Positions 48,601 to 55,638 of a stretch of DNA of 55,638 nt are shown here, in pieces (position 1 is the stretch's first letter; each line of letters starts with the position of its first letter). The position numbers and the translations under genes were made by a program. Source of the stretch: Candidatus Binatota bacterium (GTDB taxonomy: Bacteria > Desulfobacterota > Binatia > UBA1149 > CAITLU01); contig JAJRWY010000167.1 of NCBI GenBank assembly GCA_024276575.1, positions 1 through 55,638 on the forward strand, written 5' to 3'. Below the pieces are notes generated by a model. It saw only the letters and a program-made list of their open reading frames with translations, was not told where the DNA came from and searched no databases.

Positions 48601-49572
48601 ATGTATCGCGAAGAAATCAAAGTTCTGGACTGTACCATCCGCGACGGGGGATTGATTCACAACTACCAATTCACCGACGACTTCGTGAAAGCCTGCTACC
48701 GCGCAGCCTGCGATTCGGCAGTGGATTTCATGGAAATCGGCAAGAAGCTGGCGGTCAGTTCCGACTATCCCCGCGACAAGTGGGGGAAATGGAACTTCTG
48801 CGACGACGACGACATCAAGATGATCGTCGACTCCCACGACAGCGACTACCGTCCGCTCATAGCCTGCATGTTCGACGTCGGCCGCGTCGATATCGGCAAG
48901 CTCGAGAGTGCCGATCAATCTCCGGTAGATATGGTCCGGGTGGCCAGCTACGTGCCCGACATCGACAAGGGCCTGGACTTGGTCAAGCGCGCCAAAGACC
49001 TGGGCTACATGACCACACTCAATATCATGGCGGTATCCGCAGCGATCAAGAGCGACTTGGTCGAGGCCCTGGAGCAAACCAACGAGTGTGCCGAACTCGA
49101 TTACCTCTACCTAGTTGACAGTTTCGGCGCCTTCTACTCCGAACAGATCACCGCTTACCTGGAGTTATACCGCAAGCACGCACCGGACAAGGAACTAGGT
49201 TTTCACGGCCACAACAACCAGCAACTCGCTTTCGCCAACACGCAGCAGGCCATCATCGACGGTGTCAACCTGCTCGATGCCACCATCAACGGAATCGGCC
49301 GCGGAGCAGGCAACTGCAACCTGGAACTGCTGCTCAATTTCCTGAAGAATCCCAAGTTCGATGTACGTCCGATCTACAAAGTCATACAGGAGGAGTTCGT
49401 ACCTCTGCGCCGTGAAATCGAGTGGGGCTTCAACGACATCTACGGGATCAGCGGCTACCTCAACCAGCACCCACGCGCGGCCATGAAACAGAGAGGCGAC
49501 GCGAAAACGATGGACGCTTGTTACGATTTTTACCTCGAGTCCATCGGCATCGATGGTGGAGGCGTGGCTTAG
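48601..49572 (+). CDS. DRE-TIM metallolyase, HMGL / 4-hydroxy-2-oxovalerate aldolase-like
   Basis: The 323-residue TIM-barrel protein starts with the metal and catalytic motif VLDCTIRDGG, continues with IGKKLAVSSDYPRDKWGKW, and has the second metal motif GFHGHNN near residue 200, followed by NGIGRGAGNCNLELLL. These are the hallmarks of DRE-TIM enzymes that break or make C-C bonds of 2-oxo acids with a divalent metal. It lacks the long C-terminal communication domain of DmpG, and no acylating aldehyde dehydrogenase (DmpF) is adjacent, so the reaction is open. The start has GGGAG 9 bp upstream. Confidence 0.85.
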   Translation: MYREEIKVLDCTIRDGGLIHNYQFTDDFVKACYRAACDSAVDFMEIGKKLAVSSDYPRDKWGKWNFCDDDDIKMIVDSHDSDYRPLIACMFDVGRVDIGKLESADQSPVDMVRVASYVPDIDKGLDLVKRAKDLGYMTTLNIMAVSAAIKSDLVEALEQTNECAELDYLYLVDSFGAFYSEQITAYLELYRKHAPDKELGFHGHNNQQLAFANTQQAIIDGVNLLDATINGIGRGAGNCNLELLLNFLKNPKFDVRPIYKVIQEEFVPLRREIEWGFNDIYGISGYLNQHPRAAMKQRGDAKTMDACYDFYLESIGIDGGGVA

Positions 49573-49573
49573 C

Positions 49574-49632
49574 CTTGATCGGACAATAGTTCGCGGCGCA
49601 AACTGGCTCTGGCGCCGCTGGAGCACGCCATC
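49574..49632. repeat. Second dispersed repeat, copy B
   Basis: CTTGATCGGACAATAGTTC and the following bases match 10447-10500. It begins 2 bp after the aldolase stop, as the palindromic repeats do at other genes. Confidence 0.5.
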
Positions 49633-49723
49633 TGCGGCCGCCATCGCGCACCCGAAGGTCGAGCAATTGCCAAGGATCAACCATGCGATGGACCCGGCAC
49701 CGTACTTTCAGTACTGATCAAGA

Positions 49724-50158
49724 ATGAAACGCGTAGATGCTTTGCGTGCGCTGTCGGTCGACCACCACCACGGCCTAGTGCTGGCGCGCAAGGCCAAGCA
49801 AGCGGGTACGGGCGGCGACGATGATAAAGTGATCGAAGTGTGGGCCGAGGTACAGGCAAAGTTCCAGGCCGAACTCGAACCGCATTTTTTGATCGAAGAA
49901 ACCATCATCGCGCCTGCCCTCGAAGCTTGCGGAGAGTCGGCGCTGGTAAAACGGCTCAACAGCGAGCATGAGAATCTTCGCAACTGTGTCGTGGCGGCCG
50001 GCGAAAGATCGGCTGCGGAACTGGAACGTTTCGGCTCTACCCTGGAGCAGCACATTCGCTTCGAGGAACGCGATCTGTTCGAAACTGCGCAACGGCGGCT
50101 CAATCCAGATCAATTGAACGCCATTGCGCAAGCGTGCAGGGCAAAAGACCGCGCTTGA
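49724..50158 (+). CDS. Hemerythrin-like domain protein
   Basis: The 144-residue four-helix protein has the di-iron ligand pattern: DHHHGL near residue 13, ELEPHFLIEETII near 50, SEHENLR near 80, and LEQHIRFEERDLF near 108. Stand-alone bacterial hemerythrins bind oxygen or nitric oxide or sense redox state in anaerobes. This may relate to the hcp/Rrf2 genes elsewhere, which is inference. No strong ribosome binding site is visible. The TGA stop coincides with the first triplet of a repeat terminus. Confidence 0.88.
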   Translation: MKRVDALRALSVDHHHGLVLARKAKQAGTGGDDDKVIEVWAEVQAKFQAELEPHFLIEETIIAPALEACGESALVKRLNSEHENLRNCVVAAGERSAAELERFGSTLEQHIRFEERDLFETAQRRLNPDQLNAIAQACRAKDRA

Positions 50159-50215
50159 CCTGCATAATTCATGAAAGCTCTGCTGCGAGCCGTAATCGCC
50201 CGCAATCTCGGCCCC
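50159..50215. repeat. Palindromic repeat half copy directly after the hemerythrin stop
   Basis: CCTGCATAATTCATGAAAGC, then TCTGCTGCGAGCCGTAATCG and CCCGCAATCTCGG, match the right arm (inverted) of the reference copy and copy 1. The other half is missing. Confidence 0.8.
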
Positions 50216-50233
50216 GGCCAAGGCGCGATCATC

Positions 50234-50380
50234 TCCTCCCCCCTTATCTGCGGGGGGAGCGAGGGGTGTACACGCTGTCGTGGTACGGGGATGCCTCCTC
50301 CATATCTGCGGGGGAAGCACTTGTTTCCCGGCTCGTCAATCGGCGGCCTCTTCCTCCCCATAGCTGTGGAGGAAGAGGCC
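50234..50380. repeat. Three hairpin units with exact 58-bp period
   Basis: Three imperfect palindromes are centred on TATCTG/TATCTG/TAGCTG at 50245, 50303 and 50361. Unit 1 is CTCCCCCC-TTATCTGC-GGGGGGAG-like, unit 2 CCTCCTCC-ATATCTGC-GGGGGAAG-like, and unit 3 has perfect 13-bp arms GGCCTCTTCCTCC / GGAGGAAGAGGCC (50345-50357, 50368-50380) around a 10-nt loop. Spacers of about 32 bp differ. No cas gene is near. The rest of the gap to 50613 holds no feature that I can support. Confidence 0.75.
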
Positions 50381-50613
50381 CGGCAGTCCGGCTAGGAATA
50401 GGTCTCGGCTTCCACTACACTAAGCGTGCGCTACCCCGAAGCGCACACATTTTCGCCCCCACTGCAAGAAACTGACGAGACCTCCTGACCCCGCGCCGGC
50501 GATCCGGAAAAGGGTGCTCGGGGCCGCTTGCGCACACCCCACAACCGCGCCAGGCGTATTGCGCCCGGCAAGACCGGAGAAAGAGTCTACTGGCCCGTTT
50601 TCGTACAGGCTTG

Positions 50614-51522
50614 ATGTTCTTATCGTTACTGTGCGCCCTCGTAGCGGCGCCCTGCGATGCCCAGTTGCGCTTCGATCCGGCAACTGTATTGGGGGATCTG
50701 CAGCGCTTGTCCTGCGACGGTTTCGAAGGGCGCGGCGTCGGCACCGATGGCGGAAGTAAGGCCCGCGCGTACATAGAAAGAGCATTCAGACACTACCGCA
50801 TACGCCCCTTTCACGGGAGCTACCGGCAAAGTTTCGTGGCCAAACCAGGCCGCCCATGGTCCCCCGAAGGCGTCAACGTCTTCGGCTATGTCAAAGGAAC
50901 CGATCATAGCAAGAGCTATATCGTGCTCACTGCCCACTACGACCATCTCGGTATCTGGGAGGGTGAAATCTACAACGGTGCCGACGACAACGCCTCCGGA
51001 GTGGCGGCACTGCTCGCTGCCGCCCAATACTTCTCGGCCCACCCGCTGCGCCACTCGCTCATTCTCGCAGCCATGGACGCTGAAGAGATCGGCCAACGCG
51101 GAGCACGCGTCTTTCTGCGTGACCCCCCGGTTGCTCGAAACAGCATGCTGCTCAACGTGAATATGGACATGCTCGGACATAGCTCCAACAATGTCCTGTT
51201 CGCAGCCGGCACCTACCACTATCCCTTCACGAAGCCGGCCTTGGAGAAGGTCGCAGCGCGCAGCAGGATCCGGCTTCGCTACGGGCATGACCGCGCGGAC
51301 GGCAGCAGGGGAAGCGACTGGACCAGCGCCTCCGATCATATAGCCTTCCACAAAGCAGGGATCCCCTTCGTGTACTTCGGGGTCGCCGACCACCGCGACT
51401 ACCACCGCGCCAGCGACACCTTCGAACGTATAGACCAAGCCTTCTTGATCGCCGCCGTCGAGACCATCCTCGACGCAGTCACGGAATTCGACTCGTTGCT
51501 CGAAAATCAACCGTCGCGCTGA
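50614..51522 (+). CDS. Secreted M28-family zinc peptidase
   Basis: The 302-residue protein has a short signal peptide (MFLSLLCALVAAPCDAQ), a FEGRGVGTDGGSKARAYIERAF lead common to M28 exopeptidases, the metal ligands TAHYDHLG, GADDNASG, DAEEIGQRGA and MDMLGH, and a late SDHIAFHKAGIPFVYFG with DYHRASDT. It probably removes N-terminal residues from peptides in the periplasm. It is a separate relative of the M28 module inside the 1616-residue lipoprotein. The start codon (ATG 50614 or TTG 50611) has only a weak ribosome binding site. Confidence 0.88.
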   Translation: MFLSLLCALVAAPCDAQLRFDPATVLGDLQRLSCDGFEGRGVGTDGGSKARAYIERAFRHYRIRPFHGSYRQSFVAKPGRPWSPEGVNVFGYVKGTDHSKSYIVLTAHYDHLGIWEGEIYNGADDNASGVAALLAAAQYFSAHPLRHSLILAAMDAEEIGQRGARVFLRDPPVARNSMLLNVNMDMLGHSSNNVLFAAGTYHYPFTKPALEKVAARSRIRLRYGHDRADGSRGSDWTSASDHIAFHKAGIPFVYFGVADHRDYHRASDTFERIDQAFLIAAVETILDAVTEFDSLLENQPSR

Positions 51523-51947
51523 ACCCGCACTGAACCCGAAAGAGCGACGGCCCTTGACCTGAATGCTCATGAAAGCTCGGCGCAAGTGGGTCCGGTGTGC
51601 ATCAGCTCGGGGCGAACGCGGCTCAGCGAAAGCCCCGCGATGGCAAGCAGTTGGCAACCGTCATAGAACTTTTCTGAATAGCGCGGGGTAAAGCGTAAGG
51701 GCCGTAAACAACCAGCGTGAAACATTACGCGTGCCGGGCATTGCGCACCGCCTCGAGCACATTTATTCTGTGGGATGGTTAGGTGACTCAGGCGGAATAT
51801 CCGAACCGGCAAGCAACGACGGACCAACGACGGGTCAACGGCGGGCCAACGAAGGGCCATCGTGCAAAGACGGCCGGGTCCTCGATGCAGGTTTTGCCTG
51901 CCGTGAGCCTCGCTATCGATATCCGCTCTAGGAAAGCTCTAGGAAAC
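51523..51947. repeat. Decayed palindromic repeat and 11-bp tandem repeats
   Basis: A degenerate copy (about 51556-51688) starts TGACCTGAATGCTCATGAAAG and ends AACTTTTCTGAATAGCGCGG. At 51819-51862 an 11-bp unit occurs four times (ACGGACCAACG, ACGGGTCAACG, GCGGGCCAACG, AAGGGCCATCG). No gene is supported, although an open frame reaches back to 51783. AGGAAA precedes the HEAT gene. Confidence 0.65.
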
Positions 51948-52448
51948 ATGTCTACAGTCTTCAACACCTCTGCCCGGATACGAACGCTTATGTTCTTGCT
52001 GCCCCTCTTGGTGATCTGCGGCCTGATCTGCGGAACCGTAGCCGGCGCTTCACAACCCGACTTGGCAGCGGGCTTGCGCAACCCGAACCCTTCGGTGCGA
52101 AGCGATTGCCTGAAAACCATCGCCGCGCAAGGCGGGGAAGAGTGGCTTCATCAACTCAACCTCGCCTCCCGTGCGAAAGAAGCCACCGTAAGGGCGGCAG
52201 CCTCCACTGCCATCGGCGCTGTTCTGCACAGAAGCCGCCCCGACGGTTTCACCCCTACGGACGAACGCCACGTGGTCCGCTTGATCGAACTCCTCGAAGA
52301 CGCCGACAGCATCGTTACGGCCAGCGCAACCGAAGCTTTGCGTTTGATATCAGGGATGGATCTGGATTCGAGTCCTGCGCAATGGCAGGCGTGGTGGGAA
52401 GACAGCGCCTTCTTACGCAACGCGGGCCAGGCAAGAATCGCCGATTGA
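51948..52448 (+). CDS. Exported HEAT-repeat protein
   Basis: The 166-residue protein has a signal or anchor segment (LMFLLPLLVICGLICGTVAGA) and then HEAT-like helical pairs (LAAGLRNPNPSVRSDCLKTIAAQGG, AKEATVRAAASTAIGAVL, DADSIVTASATEALRLI). It ends with a Trp-rich WQAWWEDSAFLR, common in periplasmic HEAT proteins. It likely acts as a small protein-binding scaffold. I start at MSTVFNTS, behind AGGAAA. Its TGA overlaps an 11-bp tandem repeat shared with the end of the converging kinase gene. Confidence 0.7.
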   Translation: MSTVFNTSARIRTLMFLLPLLVICGLICGTVAGASQPDLAAGLRNPNPSVRSDCLKTIAAQGGEEWLHQLNLASRAKEATVRAAASTAIGAVLHRSRPDGFTPTDERHVVRLIELLEDADSIVTASATEALRLISGMDLDSSPAQWQAWWEDSAFLRNAGQARIAD

Positions 52449-52479
52449 TAACTACCCGATAACTACCCGATAACTACCC
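52447..52479. repeat. 11-bp tandem repeat spanning two convergent stop codons
   Basis: GATAACTACCC occurs three times in tandem. The first unit covers the HEAT gene's TGA and the last covers the TAG of the leftward kinase gene. Confidence 0.85.
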
Positions 52480-53202
52480 CTTGCCGGTCTCGGAACTCGC
52501 GTGCGAGTTTGGTGAACAGGGCTCATCCGCGGCGTAGCCGGCGTCCGGCACCACCGGCGCACGCCCTACCACGCCGGTGCCGAGCGTAAAGAAGAAGCTG
52601 GCGCCCTTGCCGGCCTCGGCCTGGGCCCAGACCTTGCCACCGTGCAACTGCACTATTCTCGCAACGGTAGCCAAGCCGATGCCCGTGCCTTCGAATTCAC
52701 CCACATCGTGCAAGCGTTCGAAAGCACGAAAAAGCTTGTCGGCATGTATCATGTCGAAACCGACCCCGTTGTCACGAACCACGTAGACTGTCTCTCCGGT
52801 GCTAGTCTTCTCGGCCTTGAACTCCACATGGGCCTGCTCCCGAACCGAAGTGAATTTGAACGCGTTGCCGAGCAGGTTCTGCAGCAACTGAGTGAGAAGT
52901 TCCGGATCTCCTCGCGCGACCAGCCCATCCGCTACGGCGAACTGCACTGCGCGAGACCCGGCAGAGGCGTGAAACTCAGCCACGACGTTGCGCGCTAGTC
53001 TGCTCAAATCCACGACTTCGTGGCTCGGCGCTTCACGTCCCAACCGCGAAAGCCGGAGCAGGCCGTCGATCACCGAACTAAGCCTCTTGACCGCCCTTTG
53101 GATGCGATCCAGGTACTGCCGCGGCTCTCCGTCAAGCTTATCACCAGCGTCTTCGACCAAAAGCTGCGTGTAGCTGTTTACAATACGTAGGGGCTGCCGC
53201 AA
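52474..53202 (-). pseudogene. C-terminal kinase half cut off by an in-frame TAA
   Basis: This is the continuation, in the same frame, of the sensor kinase that ends at 53257. It holds the end of HisKA (RQPLRIVNSYTQLL) and a complete HATPase_c domain (NLLGNAFKFTS, RDNGVGFDM, GTGIGLATVARIV), then ends with SETGKG. The open frame reaches up to 53256, but the only plausible start (TTG at 53202) lies downstream of the phospho-acceptor His codon (53206-53208). On its own this half therefore could not autophosphorylate. It is either a broken gene, a read-through product or a sequence error. Confidence 0.75.
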
Positions 53203-53256
53203 ATCGTGCGAAACCGAATAACTGAACGACCGTAGTTCATCGACAGCGGATTGCAG

Positions 53257-55413
53257 TTACACTGTACGATCGGCAACACGCTGCTCCAGTTCCTCGTTGA
53301 GCGAACTGAGTTCATTTTCGGCATCGCGAAGCGCGATGCTTTCGGCCAGCACGGCGGCAATCGATTCGAGGAAGTTGACATCGTGCTTACTGAACTCGCG
53401 CGACTCGGTGGTATGGGCCCCCAACACACCGAAGGGTCCGTTTTTACCGGCTATGGCAACACTCAGCCCGCTTACCACCCTGTGATCGAGCAACAAGCTG
53501 GGACCGGAAAAACGGTGTTCAGTGAGCAAATCCTTCACGATTACCGGACCCCGGGACACCAGCGTAAAGCCGGCCTGGGAATCGGTGTCGGCACCGACGG
53601 TCGCCACCCCGACCAGCCCCGGTTTCCAGCCCACCCCCGCGCGTAGCAGCAGTTCCCTCGCGCCGGGAAGCAACTCCAACACTTTCGCATACTCCAGATT
53701 CAACCCGCCGGCTACCGCTTTGACCGCCTCGTTCATCACGCTTTGCAGGTCGCTGCCCGCAAGGGCCTGCTGCCCGAGCCGGGCCACCACTGCTTGCTGA
53801 GAAACCCGGACCCGCAACTCCTCTTCGGCCCGGCATCTCCTGGTTACATCGCGCGCACTTACGAGAAAATACCCATCCCCGCCTATGAGCACCGGATGGG
53901 CACGAATCTCGGCGATAAGATCCGAAGCGCCGGCACCCAACACCGAACGCTCGGCAACAATCACGGCCTTGCTCAACGCCGCTGCATGCGAACCTTCCAG
54001 CCGCTCGAATTGCTGGAACAATGACGGGCCAAAAACTTCATCAATGTCAGATTCGAGCAGCTCAGGCTTCGCCCTTCCGGTCATCGCCAAAGCGGCGCGA
54101 TTGCAATCGACGATACGCCCACCGCCATCACAAAGGAAGTAGCCGTCGGGCGCATACTGGAACATCACGTCCAAGCGCTCACGGCTCGATTGCAGCGCGG
54201 CCGACGTCTCCTTGTGCTGCTCTATCTCTGTTCTCAGTGCCTCATTGGCTGCACATATTTCTTCGGTGCGCGCCTCGATGATCTGCTCCTGCCGCTCGTA
54301 GAGAAACGAGTTGCGAAAAACCGGGGCAAGTACCGACGTAAGTAAGTCGAGAATCTGAACGGCCCGCGCCACCCCCGGGGCGTCATCGGCCAACCCAAGC
54401 AACGCTATCGAGCCGGCATCTTTTCCGCCGACCCGTAACGGCGCCACCACCGCCCGGCCCTTCGGAAACCCTTGAAGCAGGTCGCTAGCTTCATCCGTGG
54501 CCCCACTGCCGCCCAACTCCGCCGGGCCGGATAAGGAATGGATGATTCCCGCCAAACGCTCTCCTGCACGCGACTCAACAACGGCCCGGCGTCTTTCCGG
54601 ATCGACACCAACAACCATGTGGCTCTCGTGAACCCCCACATGCACGCACTGAAAGACCGCGACCACGCGTGCGCCGGTCAGTTGCCGCAGTTCCGTAGCT
54701 ATGTAACGTCCCAGCTCCCGCAGATCGCCGGCCTTGGCGACCGCAGCAGTCAGCAGATCGACGGCGAGGGCTTGTGCCGATTTTTTCCAATTGCCGGATC
54801 GTTCCCGCCAGTTAGGGAGATCCATTTCCGCTTGCTGCCAAGCCCCGCGAATAGCCGCAAGCAAGGGCTCCGGCCCGACCTCCATCACCTCACAGGGAAG
54901 GCCCAGCTCACGCGACATATCACTCAAGGTCGCTTCCGGCACCGGCATGCTGCCGGTGTCCAAGTAGACGACTTTCGAGTACGCCCCAGGCCTGAGCTCG
55001 CGCCGGCCGCCTTCAGCCGAATCCAAGCCATCGTACAGACAGTCGCGCCACTCGGCACTCCATTCCGGAGCAAGGAAGAGAACTCTTTGCCGGCGCAGGC
55101 TGCGGTAATTGTCTGCCCCCAGAAGCATTTCAACGCAGTTCTCTCCGCCGACCGAGCAGGTTCCGGGAAGGGATTCCTGCTCTTTGATGAAAGGATGGCA
55201 GTCGCCCGCCACAAGAAGAGTCCGCCCGCCTCGCGCACGGCTTTCGCGAAGCATGATCTCCAGACGCTTATGCAGGTCGCGCTCACGCGTGTGCAGTTCC
55301 GAGGGAAAGTAGTGTACGGGGAGATCGAAGTCGCCACTGTCACGTAGCCGGTCGAGCTGGGACTTGAAAACCGAGCAGGCGATGCATGATAACTTAGCGC
55401 GAGCCAAGGTCAC
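53257..55413 (-). CDS. DUF1638-GAF-PAS-GAF sensor kinase, N-terminal part ending at a premature TAA
   Basis: The 718-residue reading starts at GTG with GGAG upstream. Residues 1-200 look like a DUF1638 domain: SCIACSVFKSQLDRL, HYFPSELHTR, VAGDCHPF, GENCVEMLLGADNYRSL and LAPEWSAEWRD, with conserved Cys in the usual places. Next come a GAF domain (about 215-380), a coiled coil, PAS (about 415-545) and a second GAF (about 550-695), then EELEQRVADRTV and TAA. Restoring a sense codon gives one frame of 979 residues that runs into HisKA/HATPase. DUF1638 proteins are found with corrinoid methyltransferase systems, to my recollection; here it would be a sensor input, which is inference. Confidence 0.8.
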   Translation of the reverse strand: MTLARAKLSCIACSVFKSQLDRLRDSGDFDLPVHYFPSELHTRERDLHKRLEIMLRESRARGGRTLLVAGDCHPFIKEQESLPGTCSVGGENCVEMLLGADNYRSLRRQRVLFLAPEWSAEWRDCLYDGLDSAEGGRRELRPGAYSKVVYLDTGSMPVPEATLSDMSRELGLPCEVMEVGPEPLLAAIRGAWQQAEMDLPNWRERSGNWKKSAQALAVDLLTAAVAKAGDLRELGRYIATELRQLTGARVVAVFQCVHVGVHESHMVVGVDPERRRAVVESRAGERLAGIIHSLSGPAELGGSGATDEASDLLQGFPKGRAVVAPLRVGGKDAGSIALLGLADDAPGVARAVQILDLLTSVLAPVFRNSFLYERQEQIIEARTEEICAANEALRTEIEQHKETSAALQSSRERLDVMFQYAPDGYFLCDGGGRIVDCNRAALAMTGRAKPELLESDIDEVFGPSLFQQFERLEGSHAAALSKAVIVAERSVLGAGASDLIAEIRAHPVLIGGDGYFLVSARDVTRRCRAEEELRVRVSQQAVVARLGQQALAGSDLQSVMNEAVKAVAGGLNLEYAKVLELLPGARELLLRAGVGWKPGLVGVATVGADTDSQAGFTLVSRGPVIVKDLLTEHRFSGPSLLLDHRVVSGLSVAIAGKNGPFGVLGAHTTESREFSKHDVNFLESIAAVLAESIALRDAENELSSLNEELEQRVADRTV

Positions 55414-55625
55414 CGCTCATCTCCGCAGGCACAGGATGCACCCAGCGACCGCCAAGTACACCCGAAGCCCTTCCGGCCTCCGACCGAAACCCGACACGGA
55501 TTGTTTTCTCCTTGCTCCTGCAGCACCGGCGCCCCCTACGTCCAATGCAATAAACCGGATGGTACGCCCGCGTAACCGTCCCTTACGTCCCTTCCTTCAT
55601 CAATAGCACGATGCTTCGCGCTTAA

Positions 55626-55638
55626 CCCGCATTATTCA
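55626..55638. repeat. Palindromic repeat terminus at the window end
   Basis: TTAACCCGCATTATTCA matches the left terminus, again with TAA in front. The window therefore both begins and ends inside this repeat family. The rest of 55414-55625 shows no gene. Confidence 0.7.

Noticed and set aside
50234-50380. Possible small CRISPR array
   Set aside because: The three units differ from each other, no cas gene is near, and the pattern is of hairpins with compensatory changes, not identical repeats.
50626-51657. A 343-codon minus-strand frame, longer than the M28 peptidase gene it covers
   Set aside because: The plus strand has a signal peptide and all M28 metal motifs; the minus translation has no recognisable domain and mirrors GC-rich third positions.
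53257-53259. Selenocysteine or other recoding at the kinase stop
   Set aside because: The codon is TAA, which is not used for selenocysteine, and the family has no such residue there.
54538-55347. A 269-codon plus-strand frame opposite the DUF1638-type kinase
   Set aside because: The minus strand carries recognisable DUF1638 and GAF sequence; the opposite frame has none.

Overview
The window looks like chromosomal DNA of a GC-rich Gram-negative bacterium with an anaerobic or facultatively anaerobic metabolism. The Gram-negative evidence is a FadL-type outer-membrane porin, an SphA-like secreted protein, a lipoprotein and Tad-type envelope proteins. The anaerobic evidence is an aldehyde ferredoxin oxidoreductase, a hybrid-cluster protein, a type II DMSO-reductase-family molybdoenzyme, a glycyl radical enzyme, ferredoxins, HypA/HypB and hemerythrin. 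An uncultivated delta-proteobacterium-like lineage would fit, but no rRNA or tRNA was found and I cannot place the taxon.

Layout. 0-6.4 kb: SGNH hydrolase with a 37-residue membrane peptide (the end of an MBOAT O-acylation module), a frameshifted SphA-like protein, TrpB2, FadL, a HIT protein and a PAQR protein. 6.5-12.7 kb: MoaD-like carrier and tungsten-type AOR, a 3-ketosteroid-dehydrogenase-like flavoprotein, an SDR and a patatin. 12.7-15.3 kb: CMD-like protein, Rrf2 regulator and Hcp. 15.5-24.6 kb: two sensor kinases, TadG (with Asp/Ser/Gly/His repeats), TadE and an NtrC-like response regulator. 25-28.7 kb: two winged-helix/Fe-S proteins followed by hypA and hypB, with no hydrogenase. 29-35.3 kb: CaiB/BaiF CoA-transferase, APC permease and an orphan Tat-exported molybdoenzyme. 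35.5-42 kb: alpha/beta hydrolase, thioesterase, CDF transporter, nitroreductase, ferredoxin and a glycyl radical enzyme without a neighbouring activase. 42-48 kb: a 1616-residue propeller-M1-M28-PDZ lipoprotein and a GMC oxidoreductase. 48.6-55.4 kb: DRE-TIM aldolase, hemerythrin, M28 peptidase, HEAT protein and a DUF1638-type sensor kinase split by one in-frame TAA.

How the genes may work together. The flavoprotein, SDR, CoA-transferase, thioesterase, enol-lactonase-like hydrolase, GMC oxidase, FadL and molybdoenzyme together would suit oxidation of a hydrophobic, possibly steroid- or terpenoid-like, substrate. This is inference; no complete pathway is present.

The most unusual non-coding feature is a dispersed imperfect-palindrome repeat of about 175 bp. 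Its ends read T(A/G)(A/G)CC-GCATTATTC, and at least four times the first three bases are the stop codon of the preceding gene. Other structures are a three-unit hairpin array with a 58-bp period, several short tandem repeats and a second small dispersed repeat.
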